This document shows, one piece after another, positions 12,313-22,134 of a stretch of 64,000 nucleotides of DNA; position 1 is the first letter of the stretch, and every line of letters begins with the position of its first letter. Source of the stretch: Pezicula radicicola (taxonomy: Eukaryota; Ascomycota; Leotiomycetes; Helotiales; Dermateaceae). The translations under genes and the position numbers were made by a program. The notes beneath the pieces were generated by a model. The model was not told the origin of the DNA. It did no database searches and worked only from the letters and a program-made list of their open reading frames with translations. The DNA lies in NCBI GenBank assembly GCA_003008705.1, contig PDUO01000002.1:1940898-2004897 (forward strand). The letters are read 5' to 3'.

Positions 12313-14255
12313 ATGTCTGACCAAGAAGAGACTTACACCGACACTGGTTACAGCACGCCTGTGCCAGAGCTGGATGATCACACCCATCAGTCCGCTTCTG
12401 TTCCAAAACTCCGCTCACGAAGAGGAACAGCCGATACGCTACACAACTCAGCTGCGCATGTACCAGGGCCAGATCTTGCAAGAGTCAACTATGGACTACT
12501 TCCACATGCTCGAGACTTCGAGGAGGCTATCATTGATGAGGAATCTGGACACAGATCTCCTGCACCTGGGAGAGGCAGGCGTGGGACCATCACGACTCTT
12601 GATCCTAGGGCAGACTCTCCACCGAACTCTTTAAAAGCATTTGCAGACGCTAGACGTCGGGAGCGTCAAATGTCAATCTCAGAACAAAACTCGGTCAAAG
12701 CCTTTGCTGACGCACGACGAGGGGATGGCGGTGACCTCCAGCGTACCATGTCTGGTAATAGCCGGCGCAGTGCTAGAAGCTTGCGAAGCAGACGATACAC
12801 GAACGAGAATGATGCCAAAAGCTTTGCAAGCTCCCACAAATCTGCCGAAGATGATGTCTGCTTCCCTCTCCATGATTCGGCAAACAAGGATACTCTTCAG
12901 ATTGATTTTGATTATCTGGAGGAGTTCATAGCTGAGGAAAGCCGCGATACAACCCCTCCAAAGAACCAGCCACTGCCACACGTGTTCCACGATTTGCGCG
13001 CACATAAATTAGCAACCCCACGTCTCACTGTTGTCAATGGCGACGGTGAGCTTGTTGAGCTTCCATCCGGTAGTTCTTCAGAAGTCAACGAGAAGGCAGG
13101 GAATATTCAAATTGACAACGGCAATTTTGAGGAAGTCCGCCCACAGCTTGACACCAATCGGTTTGAGTTTTTCTCTTCCCAGGCTGAAGAGACAATCCAT
13201 GCTGCAGAATTGGGAGATCTTGTTCTTCCTGGAGAAGAGATTCGCACTCTTTTTACTGTGCCTGAGTTTGAAGAAGATGGTGCTTGGTGGCTCAACATGA
13301 ATAACCCAACGGAAGAGGAGATTCGTGCCATTTGCAAAGCGTTCGGAGTGCACCCTTTGACTATCGAGGACATCGGCACGCAAGAAGCTCGTGAAAAAAT
13401 TGAGCTCTTCCCCTCATACTACTTCGCTTGCTTCCGCTCTTTCCATGTCGTCGAAGAGGATGGTGGTCAAGAGTATGAACCCTTCAACATTTATGTTGTT
13501 GTCTTCCGTGAGGGGACACTGAGTTTCAGCTTCTCCCCAAATCCGCATGCCGCCCATGTTCGAAAGAGAATTGCCATGCTGAAAGACTATGTGTCTCTGA
13601 GCAGTGACTGGATCTGTTATGCCCTGATGTGAGTCCTGCTATCTATAAATTTCAACATATTGCTAATTTCTTCAGTGATAATATCGTTGATTCTTTCGCG
13701 CCAGTAATCCAGAGCATCGAGGAGGAAACTGATGTTATCGAAGATCAAGTTTTCATTGCCCGGACTGATGATATGCACGCTTTTTTACGGAAGATTGGCA
13801 TGGTTCGTAGAAATGTCATGGGACTCATGAAGCTCCTTGGTGGCAAGGCCGATGTGTTACGGGGGTTCACGAAGCGCTGCAACGCTAATTATAAAGTCAC
13901 TCCTCGCATGGACATTGGCCTTTACTTGGGCGATATTCAGGATCACGTTGTCACCATGATGACCAGTCTTTCTCATTTTGAAAAGATGCTCTCGCGGTCC
14001 CACAGCAATTACCTTGCTCAACTTTCCATCGACAATATCACTCAAGGCAACAACGCAAATAAGGTCCTAAGCAAGATTACTCTACTAGCTTCAATTCTGG
14101 TTCCGCTCAATTTGGTCTGTGGTATGTTTGGTATGAACGTCGATGTTCCATTCAAGAACACCAACAACCTAAGGCCCTTCTTTGGTATTTTGGGGATACT
14201 GGTGGCATTCGTTATCTTATCTCTTCTTCTTGCTAAGAGACTGAGATACATATGA
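12313..14255 (+). CDS. CorA/Alr1/Mnr2-type magnesium transporter
   Basis: Two exons, 12313-13628 and 13676-14255 (47-nt intron), encode 631 aa. The first ~280 residues are polar and repetitive, with two copies of SxKAFADARR and related basic/Ser-rich segments, and are probably a regulatory cytosolic tail. The CorA domain follows: WWLNMNNPTEEEIRAICKAF, HPLTIEDIGTQEAREKIELF, a long helical stalk, then two C-terminal membrane helices. The first ends in the ion-selectivity motif GMN (residues 591-593, in CGMFGMNVDVPF); the second is GILGILVAFVILSLLLAKRL. This layout fits fungal Alr1 (plasma membrane) or Mnr2 (vacuole), and the sequence alone does not decide which. The ATG at 12313 is chosen because the upstream in-frame ATG falls in a likely leader intron. 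Confidence 0.93.
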
Positions 14256-14772
14256 ATTAATGTGAGCAGTGGAGGAGGAATATTCCTACAGCGGGCGTGT
14301 TTTTAGAATTTGGACATGCTTGAGTTGTGATTTGGATTTCGATTAGGATTCTTCACTACTAGGTTTATTAATCAACGTTGTGTACGCCGAGTTTATTTTT
14401 CCTTAGTCCGTAGACTTAATACAGAGAAGCGTGTAGAATCGTAGCTTTAGCATGAATCACAACAAATCTGATCTCCTATAACGCTTACCATACGAATTGT
14501 AAGAGATCATTTTGATTAGGGCAAGGGAGTTGCCCAAGTCTATCTCTCATACCTGGATAGATAGTTATTTAAAAAATGATCTCTTATAAACCAATTCATA
14601 CGGTACCTATTTCAGAGTGTCTTGGTCACGTGCCAAATATTTTCTTTTTCTTATCAAGGCTCTGAAGTTACTACTTTGAACAGCGCAATTATAAATCCAT
14701 TCAAATACCAATTCCCACAAATTCCAACTGTCTTCCCAAGCTGTACCATTTAAGACGCCTGCAAAATTAATC
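14256..14772. other. Intergenic between Mg2+ transporter and TIM8, with MITE
   Basis: 517 bp of tandem plus-strand spacing. It holds the inverted-repeat element at 14486-14605. Nothing else recognised. Confidence 0.6.
14486..14605. mobile_element. MITE-like inverted-repeat element, family A copy 1
   Basis: 120 bp including flanking TA dinucleotides. The left end CCATACGAATTG-TAAGAGATCATTTT and the reverse complement of the right end, CCGTATGAATTGGTTTATAAGAGATCATTTT, match over about 30 nt with one gap. TA at both outer edges fits the TA target-site duplication of Tc1/mariner-type elements. It has no coding capacity. A related copy lies at 18121-18261. Confidence 0.75.
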
Positions 14773-15209
14773 ATGGATTCCCCAACATCCTCCCTTGAGC
14801 AAAATCTCGATGTCTCAAAGCTCACAGACAAAGACAAGCAAGAGCTCCAGCAATTCATCGTGAACGAGAGCCAGAAGGCCAGAATACAGCAATGTTAGTC
14901 CTTATCCTCTCACCCTTCTATCTCAGTTGCAATTCCAGCCCCCTTCCTCCATCTGTTCAACCAAAGAAAGAATAGGCGCAGGCTGCTCTTTAACAACATT
15001 TTGAAGTTATGCTAATCACTTTTTTCCCCACCCCAATAGCTGTCCACTCACTCACCGATATCTGCTGGAAGAAATGCATCACGGGCACGATCCGAAGTGG
15101 AAAGCTAGATAAGAGTGAGGAGACTTGCGCTGCGAATTGTGTTGATCGGTTCTTGGATGCGAATTTTACTGTCATTAAGCACTTGGAGTCGATGAGGAAT
15201 CAACAATAA
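14773..15209 (+). CDS. TIM8: Mitochondrial intermembrane-space import chaperone Tim8
   Basis: Small Tim protein that, with Tim13, escorts hydrophobic precursors across the intermembrane space. Two exons, 14773-14893 and 15040-15209 (146-nt intron), encode 96 aa. The twin CX3C motif is intact: C49-x3-C53 in CWKKC and C70-x3-C74 in CAANC, separated by 16 residues. Tim8-type flanks are present, with [21 protein letters not shown] before and [17 protein letters not shown] after. No presequence is expected, because import uses the MIA disulfide relay. The first exon is Ser/Asp/Glu-rich as in other Tim8 proteins, which favours Tim8 over Tim9, 10 or 13. Confidence 0.93.
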
Positions 15210-15855
15210 GGGTGCTAGATGTTAGATGGAGCGTGGAATATGGAATATGTCATGATGGGACTGCTGTGAGAGATGTGTGGGTAATAGGTTGATATTGTAT
15301 GATTAAAATGAGGTGGTATGGGAGATTGGAGATGGACCTCTTGAAGGTCTTTCTTGCCTCTCTGTGTATGGTTATTGTATGTTATACTGGAGGACGAACT
15401 TCACTCTGGTGACGGGACTGAGAAATTATCAAGCTCCTATACAGGGAAGACTTGAGATGCAGCCTCGTGAGAGGCAATAAAGCTTTGCACTGATCCTCCA
15501 CTCAAGCGGGCGTGATTAAACTACATAATCTAACAAGCACGTCTGCGTGACTGCTCCAGTGCCAACGTCATACATTCACCTGGCTCTATTCATTCAAGAA
15601 TAACTTTGCAAGTACGGGAATTTCTCACAAGTGGTAGAAAGCAGGGATAGTGAAGTAATGGTATAGTACCAGGAACGAACTACCAAGTTCAAATTCTTGT
15701 GATTGAAAGAAGGCACTTTTGTGTGCATTTGATTGGTATGTAACTCTTTACGCCATTTCAATGCAAAGACAACCAGATTCGTAACCACGAAATCATTTGT
15801 CCATAATCCTATCTGAGACCCTCCCTCAATCGCAAAAAAAAGTCAAATCCAACAC
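15210..15855. other. Convergent intergenic, TIM8 (+) / RPL25 (-)
   Basis: 646 bp of shared 3' flanks. No feature recognised. Confidence 0.6.
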
Positions 15856-16714
15856 TTAAACAATGGCAAGCTTGGTAGCGGCAATGTCGAGAGCATCAAC
15901 CTGTATAGTAAAAAAATCGGGGTTAGTTTACTTATTCTAGATGTCTGAAGGGGGTAATTCTGCTCCAAGAAATTGAGCACGTACATCAGGTGTCAGGCGG
16001 GCAAAAGCCTTCTTGGACCCATCCGGGCTATCAAACTTGTCAGCAATGGCCCTTGTTTCGGTGCTTGATTAAACTTACCGGATGAGGGTGTTGATCTTGA
16101 TGGTGTCAATATCGTAAAGCTTCTTAAGTGCCTGCTTGATCTGGGCCTTGTTGGCCTTGATGTCGACGATGAACACGAGGGTGTTATTCTCCTCAATCTT
16201 CTTCATAGCGGACTCGGTGTTGAGAGGGTGAATGATGACCTTGTGCTCATCAAGACGAGGCTGGCTATCGACGGACTTTCGGAGGTACTTGGGAGCGCGC
16301 GAAAGTTGAAGAGTCTTGGGGCGGTGGAAAGTGGTCGAGAGGCGGACCTTGCGGACCTTGTGGGAGTGAACCTGAAGGGAATATCAGCGGTGTTACTGCT
16401 CAACGTCTAGGAAAGATAACTTACACCCTTGAGAGTGGCCTTAGCAGCAGCATTGGCTTGCTTGCTGCCCTTGCCAGCCTTGGACGCACCACCTATTAAA
16501 CTTACGCATCAGCATTCGCTCTGAACGAACTCGCAATAGCTGCTGCTGCTGGTGCGCATTTCCGCCTCATCCTCATTGCGCTGGAGACCTTGCGACAGGC
16601 GGAGCAAAAGTTCGCGCGAGGCGTGACATGACATGAATGTGTGCAAATCACACCTCAAGCACCTCAATTGGAGAGAAAAGCCACTATACCTTTCTTCTGT
16701 TCCTTAGGAGCCAT
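15856..16714 (-). CDS. RPL25: 60S ribosomal protein L25 (uL23, L23a)
   Basis: Large-subunit protein at the polypeptide exit tunnel, where SRP and nascent-chain factors dock. Five exons on the minus strand: 16690-16714, 16425-16492, 16079-16371, 15985-16027 and 15856-15900, giving 157 aa. The N-terminus is Lys/Ala-rich ([20 protein letters not shown]), a typical nuclear-import and rRNA-binding tail. The uL23 core follows: [40 protein letters not shown] and [20 protein letters not shown] at the end. All joins were fixed by frame continuity. The 25-nt first exon and the 43-45 nt last exons explain why no single long reading frame covers the gene. It is divergent from BMT2 with a 306-bp gap. Confidence 0.95.
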
Positions 16715-17020
16715 TTCGATTGTCGAGTGCGGGAGTTTGGCGTTTGGCGTTGCGTCTGTCGTTGAGGTCTTGGGGTAGAACTTTCGGAATTTCAAAAATA
16801 ATTCACGGATTGTGCGTTTTTCGGTCACGGATGATCTGATTGACCGAGAAATCGAGTCGGCTAAGCGGCCGACGAGAGGCGGCCAGGTCGCACGTGCTCG
16901 TGCTCTAAATCCAATTAATTTCAGAACTTCATCTTCGAGAACTTCACCTTATAACTCCCTTCTGGCGAGGTAAGTTGCCGCAAGCAGTGCTTGCGATGAC
17001 TTGCCAACAAAGCTGACACG
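16715..17020. promoter_or_regulatory. Compact divergent promoter, RPL25 (-) / BMT2 (+)
   Basis: 306 bp separate the two start codons. An E-box-like CACGTG lies at 16891-16896, in the GC-rich centre. Both products act in 60S ribosome production, so a shared regulatory region is plausible but inferred. Confidence 0.55.
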
Positions 17021-17946
17021 ATGGCGACCAAATCGAAGCGTGTGAAGCATACCAAACCCAAATCACTTTCTCATGGTCGTCCTCCGACAGCCAAACCAGT
17101 TCGCTCCATCTCTAGCAAAGCCACGCGAAAACTTATCCAGACTCATCATACCCTTGAAAAGAGGAAAGCAAAAGCTATTTCCGATGGAGATGAAGTAACC
17201 GCCTCAGCTATTGCACATGAAATCAGCTTGCAAGGTGGCATTGAGGCTTACCAACGCGCATCCCTTATAGGTATGCCCTGCATCAGTATTGGTTTACACA
17301 GTCTTAATGTGTTACAGGTCAACGCCATGATAGAGGGGGGGACAGTAGCAAAATATTAATGGAATGGCTAGACTCTGTAGCTCCACTTTTAAAGGAACAG
17401 GCATTGCGAGGGAGTCCTTTAAAGATGCTTGAAGTTGGTGCGTTGAGCATCACAAATGCTTGCTCCAAAAGTCGTCTGTTCGAGATGGAAAGGATCGATT
17501 TGAATAGCCAGGCCAAAGGTATCAAGCAGCAGGATTTCATGGAACGACCTCTTCCCAATGACTCTTCAGACCAGTTCGACGTCATAAGTCTTAGTTTGGT
17601 GCTTAATTACGTCCCAGACGCAATTGGGAAGGGCAACATGCTGCTTCGAACACTGAAGTTCTTGAAGGAACCAAATGAGTCCGATGGCCTGGGAAAATCG
17701 TTCCCCAGCCTGTTCCTCGTCTTGCCAGCTCCGTGCGTACTCAATTCACGATACATGGATGAGAAGAAATTGGAGACTATCATGGAAAGCCTGGGTTACG
17801 TGCGGACAGAGAAAAAGTTGTCAAATAAGCTGATATACTATCTCTGGAGAAGGGGTTCCTCCGTTGAGAAGCAGGCAAGCGGCTTCAAGAAGGTGGAGAT
17901 CAGGACCGGAAAGGACAGGAACAACTTTGCTATTGTTCTAAAATAG
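17021..17946 (+). CDS. BMT2: 25S rRNA adenine-N1 methyltransferase (Bmt2 family)
   Basis: Nucleolar SAM-dependent enzyme; the yeast homologue makes an m1A in 25S rRNA. Exons 17021-17270 and 17318-17946 (47-nt intron) encode 292 aa. The N-terminus is Lys/Arg/Ser-rich, consistent with nucleolar targeting. GIEAYQRASLIGQRHDRGG spans the splice and is a family signature, and its continuity supports the intron. The Rossmann methyltransferase motifs are LKMLEVGALS (SAM loop), ERIDLNSQ, IKQQDFMERPLP and FDVISLSLVLNYVPDAIGKG (post-I/IV region). The C-terminal strand NNFAIVLK ends the protein. It is divergent from RPL25. Confidence 0.93.
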
Positions 17947-18120
17947 ACACTCGACAATATAGGACCATTCTCGACAGAGTTCGCTTCACATCTATACCTA
18001 CTCGTATGTATGCGTGGTCGAGAATATAGGACATGGTCCGGATATGTAGCCTAATCAAGTGCTGAAAGGGCTCTAGTAGCAAATATGAGTCCCGTCAACA
18101 GTCCCTGCATAAATACAAAG

Positions 18121-18261
18121 TAACGTGCGAATTGGCTTGTAAGAGGCCATTTTGAATAGCTATTTATTCAGAGATAAGAGATGAGCTTGAGTAACTCACT
18201 TGACTTGGGTAGCTCAGGTACCTTAATTAAAATAATCTCTTATAAACGAATTCGTACAGTA
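18121..18261. mobile_element. MITE-like inverted-repeat element, family A copy 2
   Basis: 141 bp including outer TA dinucleotides. The left end reads ACGTGCGAATTGGCTTGTAAGAGGCC and the right end, reverse complemented, CTGTACGAATTCGTTTATAAGAG. Both resemble the ends of the element at 14486-14605, while the interior differs. No coding capacity. Confidence 0.7.
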
Positions 18262-18349
18262 GGCCGTATAGAGACGCCCAATATACCTTGATGAATACGT
18301 TGTATGACTTAGTAAGGTATGCACTCCGTACTGGTAGATTTTCGTTCTG

Positions 18350-18365
18350 TACGAAGTACTTCGTA
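18350..18365. repeat. Perfect 16-bp palindrome TACGAAGTACTTCGTA
   Basis: The sequence is its own reverse complement. It lies 190 bp upstream of the PET127 start. Related half-sites (ACTTCGTA) occur at about 44397 and 44442. Confidence 0.8.
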
Positions 18366-18555
18366 GTGGCGTGGTACACCGGTAGGTAGGACGAAATACC
18401 CCAGCGTGGCTTGTCCCGCGACTTCGCGAGATAATTATTAATCCCTGTCGAGAAAAAGTTCGCGTCAACACGTACTCCGTACTTCGTTGAGGAGCTTCAG
18501 AACGACTTCCTTTCGTCTCTGCGCCCCGGCATCAACCAGGCCATCCGCACTTCTT

Positions 18556-21500
18556 ATGTTTGCGTCAATAACCCGTGGGACTTCGAAAGCGAACCCACCA
18601 AATCTCTGTGCCTCATGCCTATCTAGCATTCTGGGACACCCGGACTCCCTCACCCTGACATTGCGCCAACCACTATTGCATCGTGCATCTCAATCAGCAA
18701 TAAGGCCCTTCTCAACGACCAATGCCCAATCCGATGATCATGGAGGTGATATCTCTGCGGAAGCCTCTGCAGGCGAGGTCCAAGTTCCTTTGGCATCGAG
18801 CGAGCCAAATTCGATAAGGCTGTCGCAGCAGAAACAAACAGTGAGGGACTTACGAGAATCATTAAGGGCACATGAAGAACTGGGAAGAGACTTAATGGAG
18901 AAAAAGGCCAAAGGGGTCCGTCTGACAACGTCCGCCAAATCAAAGTCCAAGAAGTCGCCCAAGCTGGAAAATACAGATGAGCCTATCAAACCCTCGATAG
19001 ACGGCAAGACAAAGAGTCTGAAATCGAAGTCTAAGTCTCCCAAGTGCACAGATACATCTACCGGCACTGCCAAACTCTCCACAGCTAAGAAAGCCACGAG
19101 TAGGCAGACTGCGGCAGAGAAACTAGCTGTTAAGGCGAATGAAAAGTCTAAAAAGTCACCCAAGCTGAAAATGGCAACTACAGATAATGCGGATGAATCT
19201 GCAAAGTCCTCAGAGCCTTCCACCGCTGAGGACTCTGTGTCTGAAAAGGATGCGGTGGAAAAGCCAGCCTCCAAAGGTCCCAACACAAGCTTAAAGATAA
19301 AACGGCCCTTGGGGGTTGTGCGGAAATTTCTTTCCCCTGCGTTTGTAAACATGACATTGACAGACACTATATCTCAACTTGCTCAACATGTTGGTACAGA
19401 CTTTGCCAGAAGGGTCCTTATAAATGCAGCTAAGGATGAAACCCTGAAGCCCGATGAGAGGACGAGAGTAAAGCGATCATTGCGCCGGTTTCTAATGAAG
19501 CCTGAGAACCGTCAACTTGAAGAGCCTGTAAAGCCCATGGAAGATCTTGGGGTACATTTGAAAGCTTTTAAGACCATAGGCGATGCGATGCAGAATCGGC
19601 CCTTGCCCACGATACGGAACGTACAGAAAAAGGGCAAAGCTATCAAGTGGACAAAGCCTCAAATGGCAGGTAGTGAAATCGAAACCATTGAAGCCGAAAA
19701 GCTCGAACTTGTTGCGGTCGAAAGCAAGCAGCCTCCAGTTCCAGGTCTTTCATATGGGTTGGAAAGAGTTCTTTTCAATCCTGGTGTCTATCACCTTCAG
19801 GATCCCCGGTCGCGGGTCTTCAATTTTGATCCTTATCTACAAAAGATCATGCCCGCTTCGGAATTCGACTTTAACGCCTTGAAAGAATATATAACATCCT
19901 CGCGAGATAAAGCTTTACTGGCGTCGGCTGCTGAGGAGCAGAAGAAATACACTGGTTCAACGTCTAGTATGACTGCTGCGCTTGCTCATTTCCACTTCCT
20001 TCTCTCTCAATGGCGACCTGTCCAGATATCACATCTGTCTAAGAAGTTCCGCGCTCCCTTTGACACTTTTACAGCAATTTCACGTGCCCCATCGGCCATA
20101 TTCCTACGGTATCGAGATGGTGTTTATGCAATAGATGCAGATAAGCAGTTTGACAATGCCAACATCTTAATGATGCTTGGCAAGTCTATGGAGAAACTAC
20201 TTACTCTGCCTACGGAAGAGTTCGAGAAGTATCGACGGGCCAACTCTGAGCAGATTTCTGAAGAACAGCGTAACGAACCCGAAGCATTCCATTATACCAC
20301 CATGGGTGATTTCTTGATGCGTTCTCAACTTGATGCATACGATGAGCGTTTACCAGGAACTGGAATGTTTGATCTCAAAACAAGAGCTGTTTGTGCTATT
20401 CGCATGGACATCGACGAGTATGCGGATGGTATGGGCTATGAGATACACTCACGGCATGGCGAGTTTGAATCTTTCGAAAGAGAATATTACGACATGATTA
20501 GATCAGCGTTCCTAAAATATTCTCTCCAAGTGAGAATGGGTCGTATGGATGGCATATTTGTCGCTTTCCACAATGCGGACCGCATTTTCGGATTTCAGTA
20601 TATCAGTATTTCGGAGATGGACTATGCGTTGCATGGCACCGAGGACACAACAATTGGTGATTCGGAATTTAAGATCAGTGTGGACCTGTTAAATCGTGTC
20701 CTCGATCGGGCAACCGCAAAATTCCCTGGCAAATCGCTACGTTTACACTTTGAGACGAGAGATAAAGTTAACGTGCCATTCACATACATATTTGCAGAAC
20801 CGTTCGAAGAGGAGGAAATTGACAAGATCCAGGCAACTAATAAGCACAAAATAGATGCATTCGAGAAAGAAGTTCTCGGTTTAGGGAAGAGTGAGGCCGA
20901 GTTGAAAGAAGAAAAAAGGAGAGCTGAGTGGATGCAAATGCAGGCACAAGTTGAGGAGAGCGTCGAAAACGACGAGCTCGGGATTTCAGACGCCCTCCAG
21001 GCCAAGCAGGGTGATATGTTCCCAGCTACTGATTTGGACGGCAATACTCCGGATGATGGAATAGACGACGATGATGACGAAGACGAGAAGGAGGACGACG
21101 ACGAAGATAAAGTCGTCGTGGAAGGCGAGGAAGGACGTGTGGACGAAGAGGCAGATGGGTTGACGGTCGACTCAGAAGAGCAGCAGAATGAGAATGATGA
21201 GGAACAAGACGAAAACGAAAACGAAAACGAAAATGAGGAAGAGGAAGAGGGGGAGGAAGAGGAGGAAGACGTGGAAGATGAAGACGAAAGCAAAAAGGAA
21301 TCAGACTCCGAGGGAAATTCCATTGAAGAAAGGGAGAGCGACGCAGATCAAAGCCAAGAAGTTAGCAAGGAAAGTGATCTCGTGGAATCAGCGGATGAGG
21401 ATACGTACAAACAAGAAGGCAATGAAGAAGCTGGTAGCACAGATTCTGAAGGCCAGCCTAGCGATAGTACAGAGATCCTCGAGGATGGTGAAACTTCTGC

Positions 21501-22134
21501 TGAAGAAGTCCCAGACGAGGACAAGTTTGCAGCCACAAGCAGTGAAGAGACAGCTGGAACGGACCCCGATAATGAAACTGGTGATCAACTAGATGTCATA
21601 GAAACGGACGACAATGTCACCAAGCCATCCGAGGATTCCTCGAATATTGCCGCTGGTGACGATGAAAACGAACAGCAGGTCCTTGGCTTCGCTTCTGCAA
21701 CAAAACATCCAAACCAGACCTCTAATAAAACTCAAGGCGCCAGCAATGAGCGGCCTCTTCTGGGCATGACTCTAATGATCCGCAACAAGATCAATGGCGA
21801 ATACCGGGAGCGCCCTAATAATCTTACAGCAGAGGACAAATGGGCTGTGGAATACGCCTTCACCGAACTCAGTGAAGAAAAAGTGCGACAGGCGTATAGA
21901 TCTTTAAAAAAGCGGAGGGCCAATATCTTGGACAGGACTAGGTCTGATCCGAGCAAGGAGAAGAGCGACTTCCAGAGTGATTTCTTAGCAACACTTAAAG
22001 AGTACAGCAGGAAGGGTCGGGAGTGGAGACAAAAGCAAGATCAGTTAGACGCAGAGAATCCACCAAAAGTTTTGTTTGTTAAGGAGTTGGAGAACGCCGG
22101 GGTGAATGAAACCAAGGAAGGGACAAAGGATTAG
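18556..22134 (+). CDS. PET127: Pet127-family mitochondrial RNA-processing protein with long acidic tail
   Basis: Pet127 proteins act in 5' processing and turnover of mitochondrial RNAs at the inner membrane; the core is related to PD-(D/E)XK nucleases. A single exon encodes 1192 aa from the first ATG at 18556; the frame continues upstream but without ATG. Residues 1-60 are basic/hydroxylated and end in RPFSTTNAQ, a credible presequence. Residues ~95-250 are Lys/Ser-rich repeats of the SKKSPKL type. The Pet127 core covers about 252-760: PVPGLSYGLERVLFNPGVYH, ALAHFHFLLSQWRPVQISHL, RAPSAIFLRYRDGVYAID and ERLPGTGMFDLKTRAVCAIR. The D606-L-K608 in the last block fits the PD-(D/E)XK metal site. Residues ~830-1090 are strongly acidic with EN/ED repeats. 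The C-terminus returns to charged helix. The acidic tail is unusually long for the family. Confidence 0.9.
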   Translation: MFASITRGTSKANPPNLCASCLSSILGHPDSLTLTLRQPLLHRASQSAIRPFSTTNAQSDDHGGDISAEASAGEVQVPLASSEPNSIRLSQQKQTVRDLRESLRAHEELGRDLMEKKAKGVRLTTSAKSKSKKSPKLENTDEPIKPSIDGKTKSLKSKSKSPKCTDTSTGTAKLSTAKKATSRQTAAEKLAVKANEKSKKSPKLKMATTDNADESAKSSEPSTAEDSVSEKDAVEKPASKGPNTSLKIKRPLGVVRKFLSPAFVNMTLTDTISQLAQHVGTDFARRVLINAAKDETLKPDERTRVKRSLRRFLMKPENRQLEEPVKPMEDLGVHLKAFKTIGDAMQNRPLPTIRNVQKKGKAIKWTKPQMAGSEIETIEAEKLELVAVESKQPPVPGLSYGLERVLFNPGVYHLQDPRSRVFNFDPYLQKIMPASEFDFNALKEYITSSRDKALLASAAEEQKKYTGSTSSMTAALAHFHFLLSQWRPVQISHLSKKFRAPFDTFTAISRAPSAIFLRYRDGVYAIDADKQFDNANILMMLGKSMEKLLTLPTEEFEKYRRANSEQISEEQRNEPEAFHYTTMGDFLMRSQLDAYDERLPGTGMFDLKTRAVCAIRMDIDEYADGMGYEIHSRHGEFESFEREYYDMIRSAFLKYSLQVRMGRMDGIFVAFHNADRIFGFQYISISEMDYALHGTEDTTIGDSEFKISVDLLNRVLDRATAKFPGKSLRLHFETRDKVNVPFTYIFAEPFEEEEIDKIQATNKHKIDAFEKEVLGLGKSEAELKEEKRRAEWMQMQAQVEESVENDELGISDALQAKQGDMFPATDLDGNTPDDGIDDDDDEDEKEDDDEDKVVVEGEEGRVDEEADGLTVDSEEQQNENDEEQDENENENENEEEEEGEEEEEDVEDEDESKKESDSEGNSIEERESDADQSQEVSKESDLVESADEDTYKQEGNEEAGSTDSEGQPSDSTEILEDGETSAEEVPDEDKFAATSSEETAGTDPDNETGDQLDVIETDDNVTKPSEDSSNIAAGDDENEQQVLGFASATKHPNQTSNKTQGASNERPLLGMTLMIRNKINGEYRERPNNLTAEDKWAVEYAFTELSEEKVRQAYRSLKKRRANILDRTRSDPSKEKSDFQSDFLATLKEYSRKGREWRQKQDQLDAENPPKVLFVKELENAGVNETKEGTKD

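Larger units (their letters stand above)
17947..18555. other. Intergenic upstream of PET127, with MITE and palindrome
   Basis: 609 bp between BMT2 and PET127 (both +). It contains the family A inverted-repeat copy (18121-18261), a perfect 16-bp palindrome (18350-18365) and several ACTCCGTAC/ACTTCGTA-type short motifs near the PET127 start. Confidence 0.6.

Noticed and set aside
18487..18555. Upstream extension of PET127
   Set aside because: Open frame but no ATG; the ATG at 18556 gives a normal presequence.
20622..21323. 233-codon antisense open frame over PET127
   Set aside because: Poly-Ser product caused by the acidic GAA/GAC-rich repeat on the coding strand; no independent signals.
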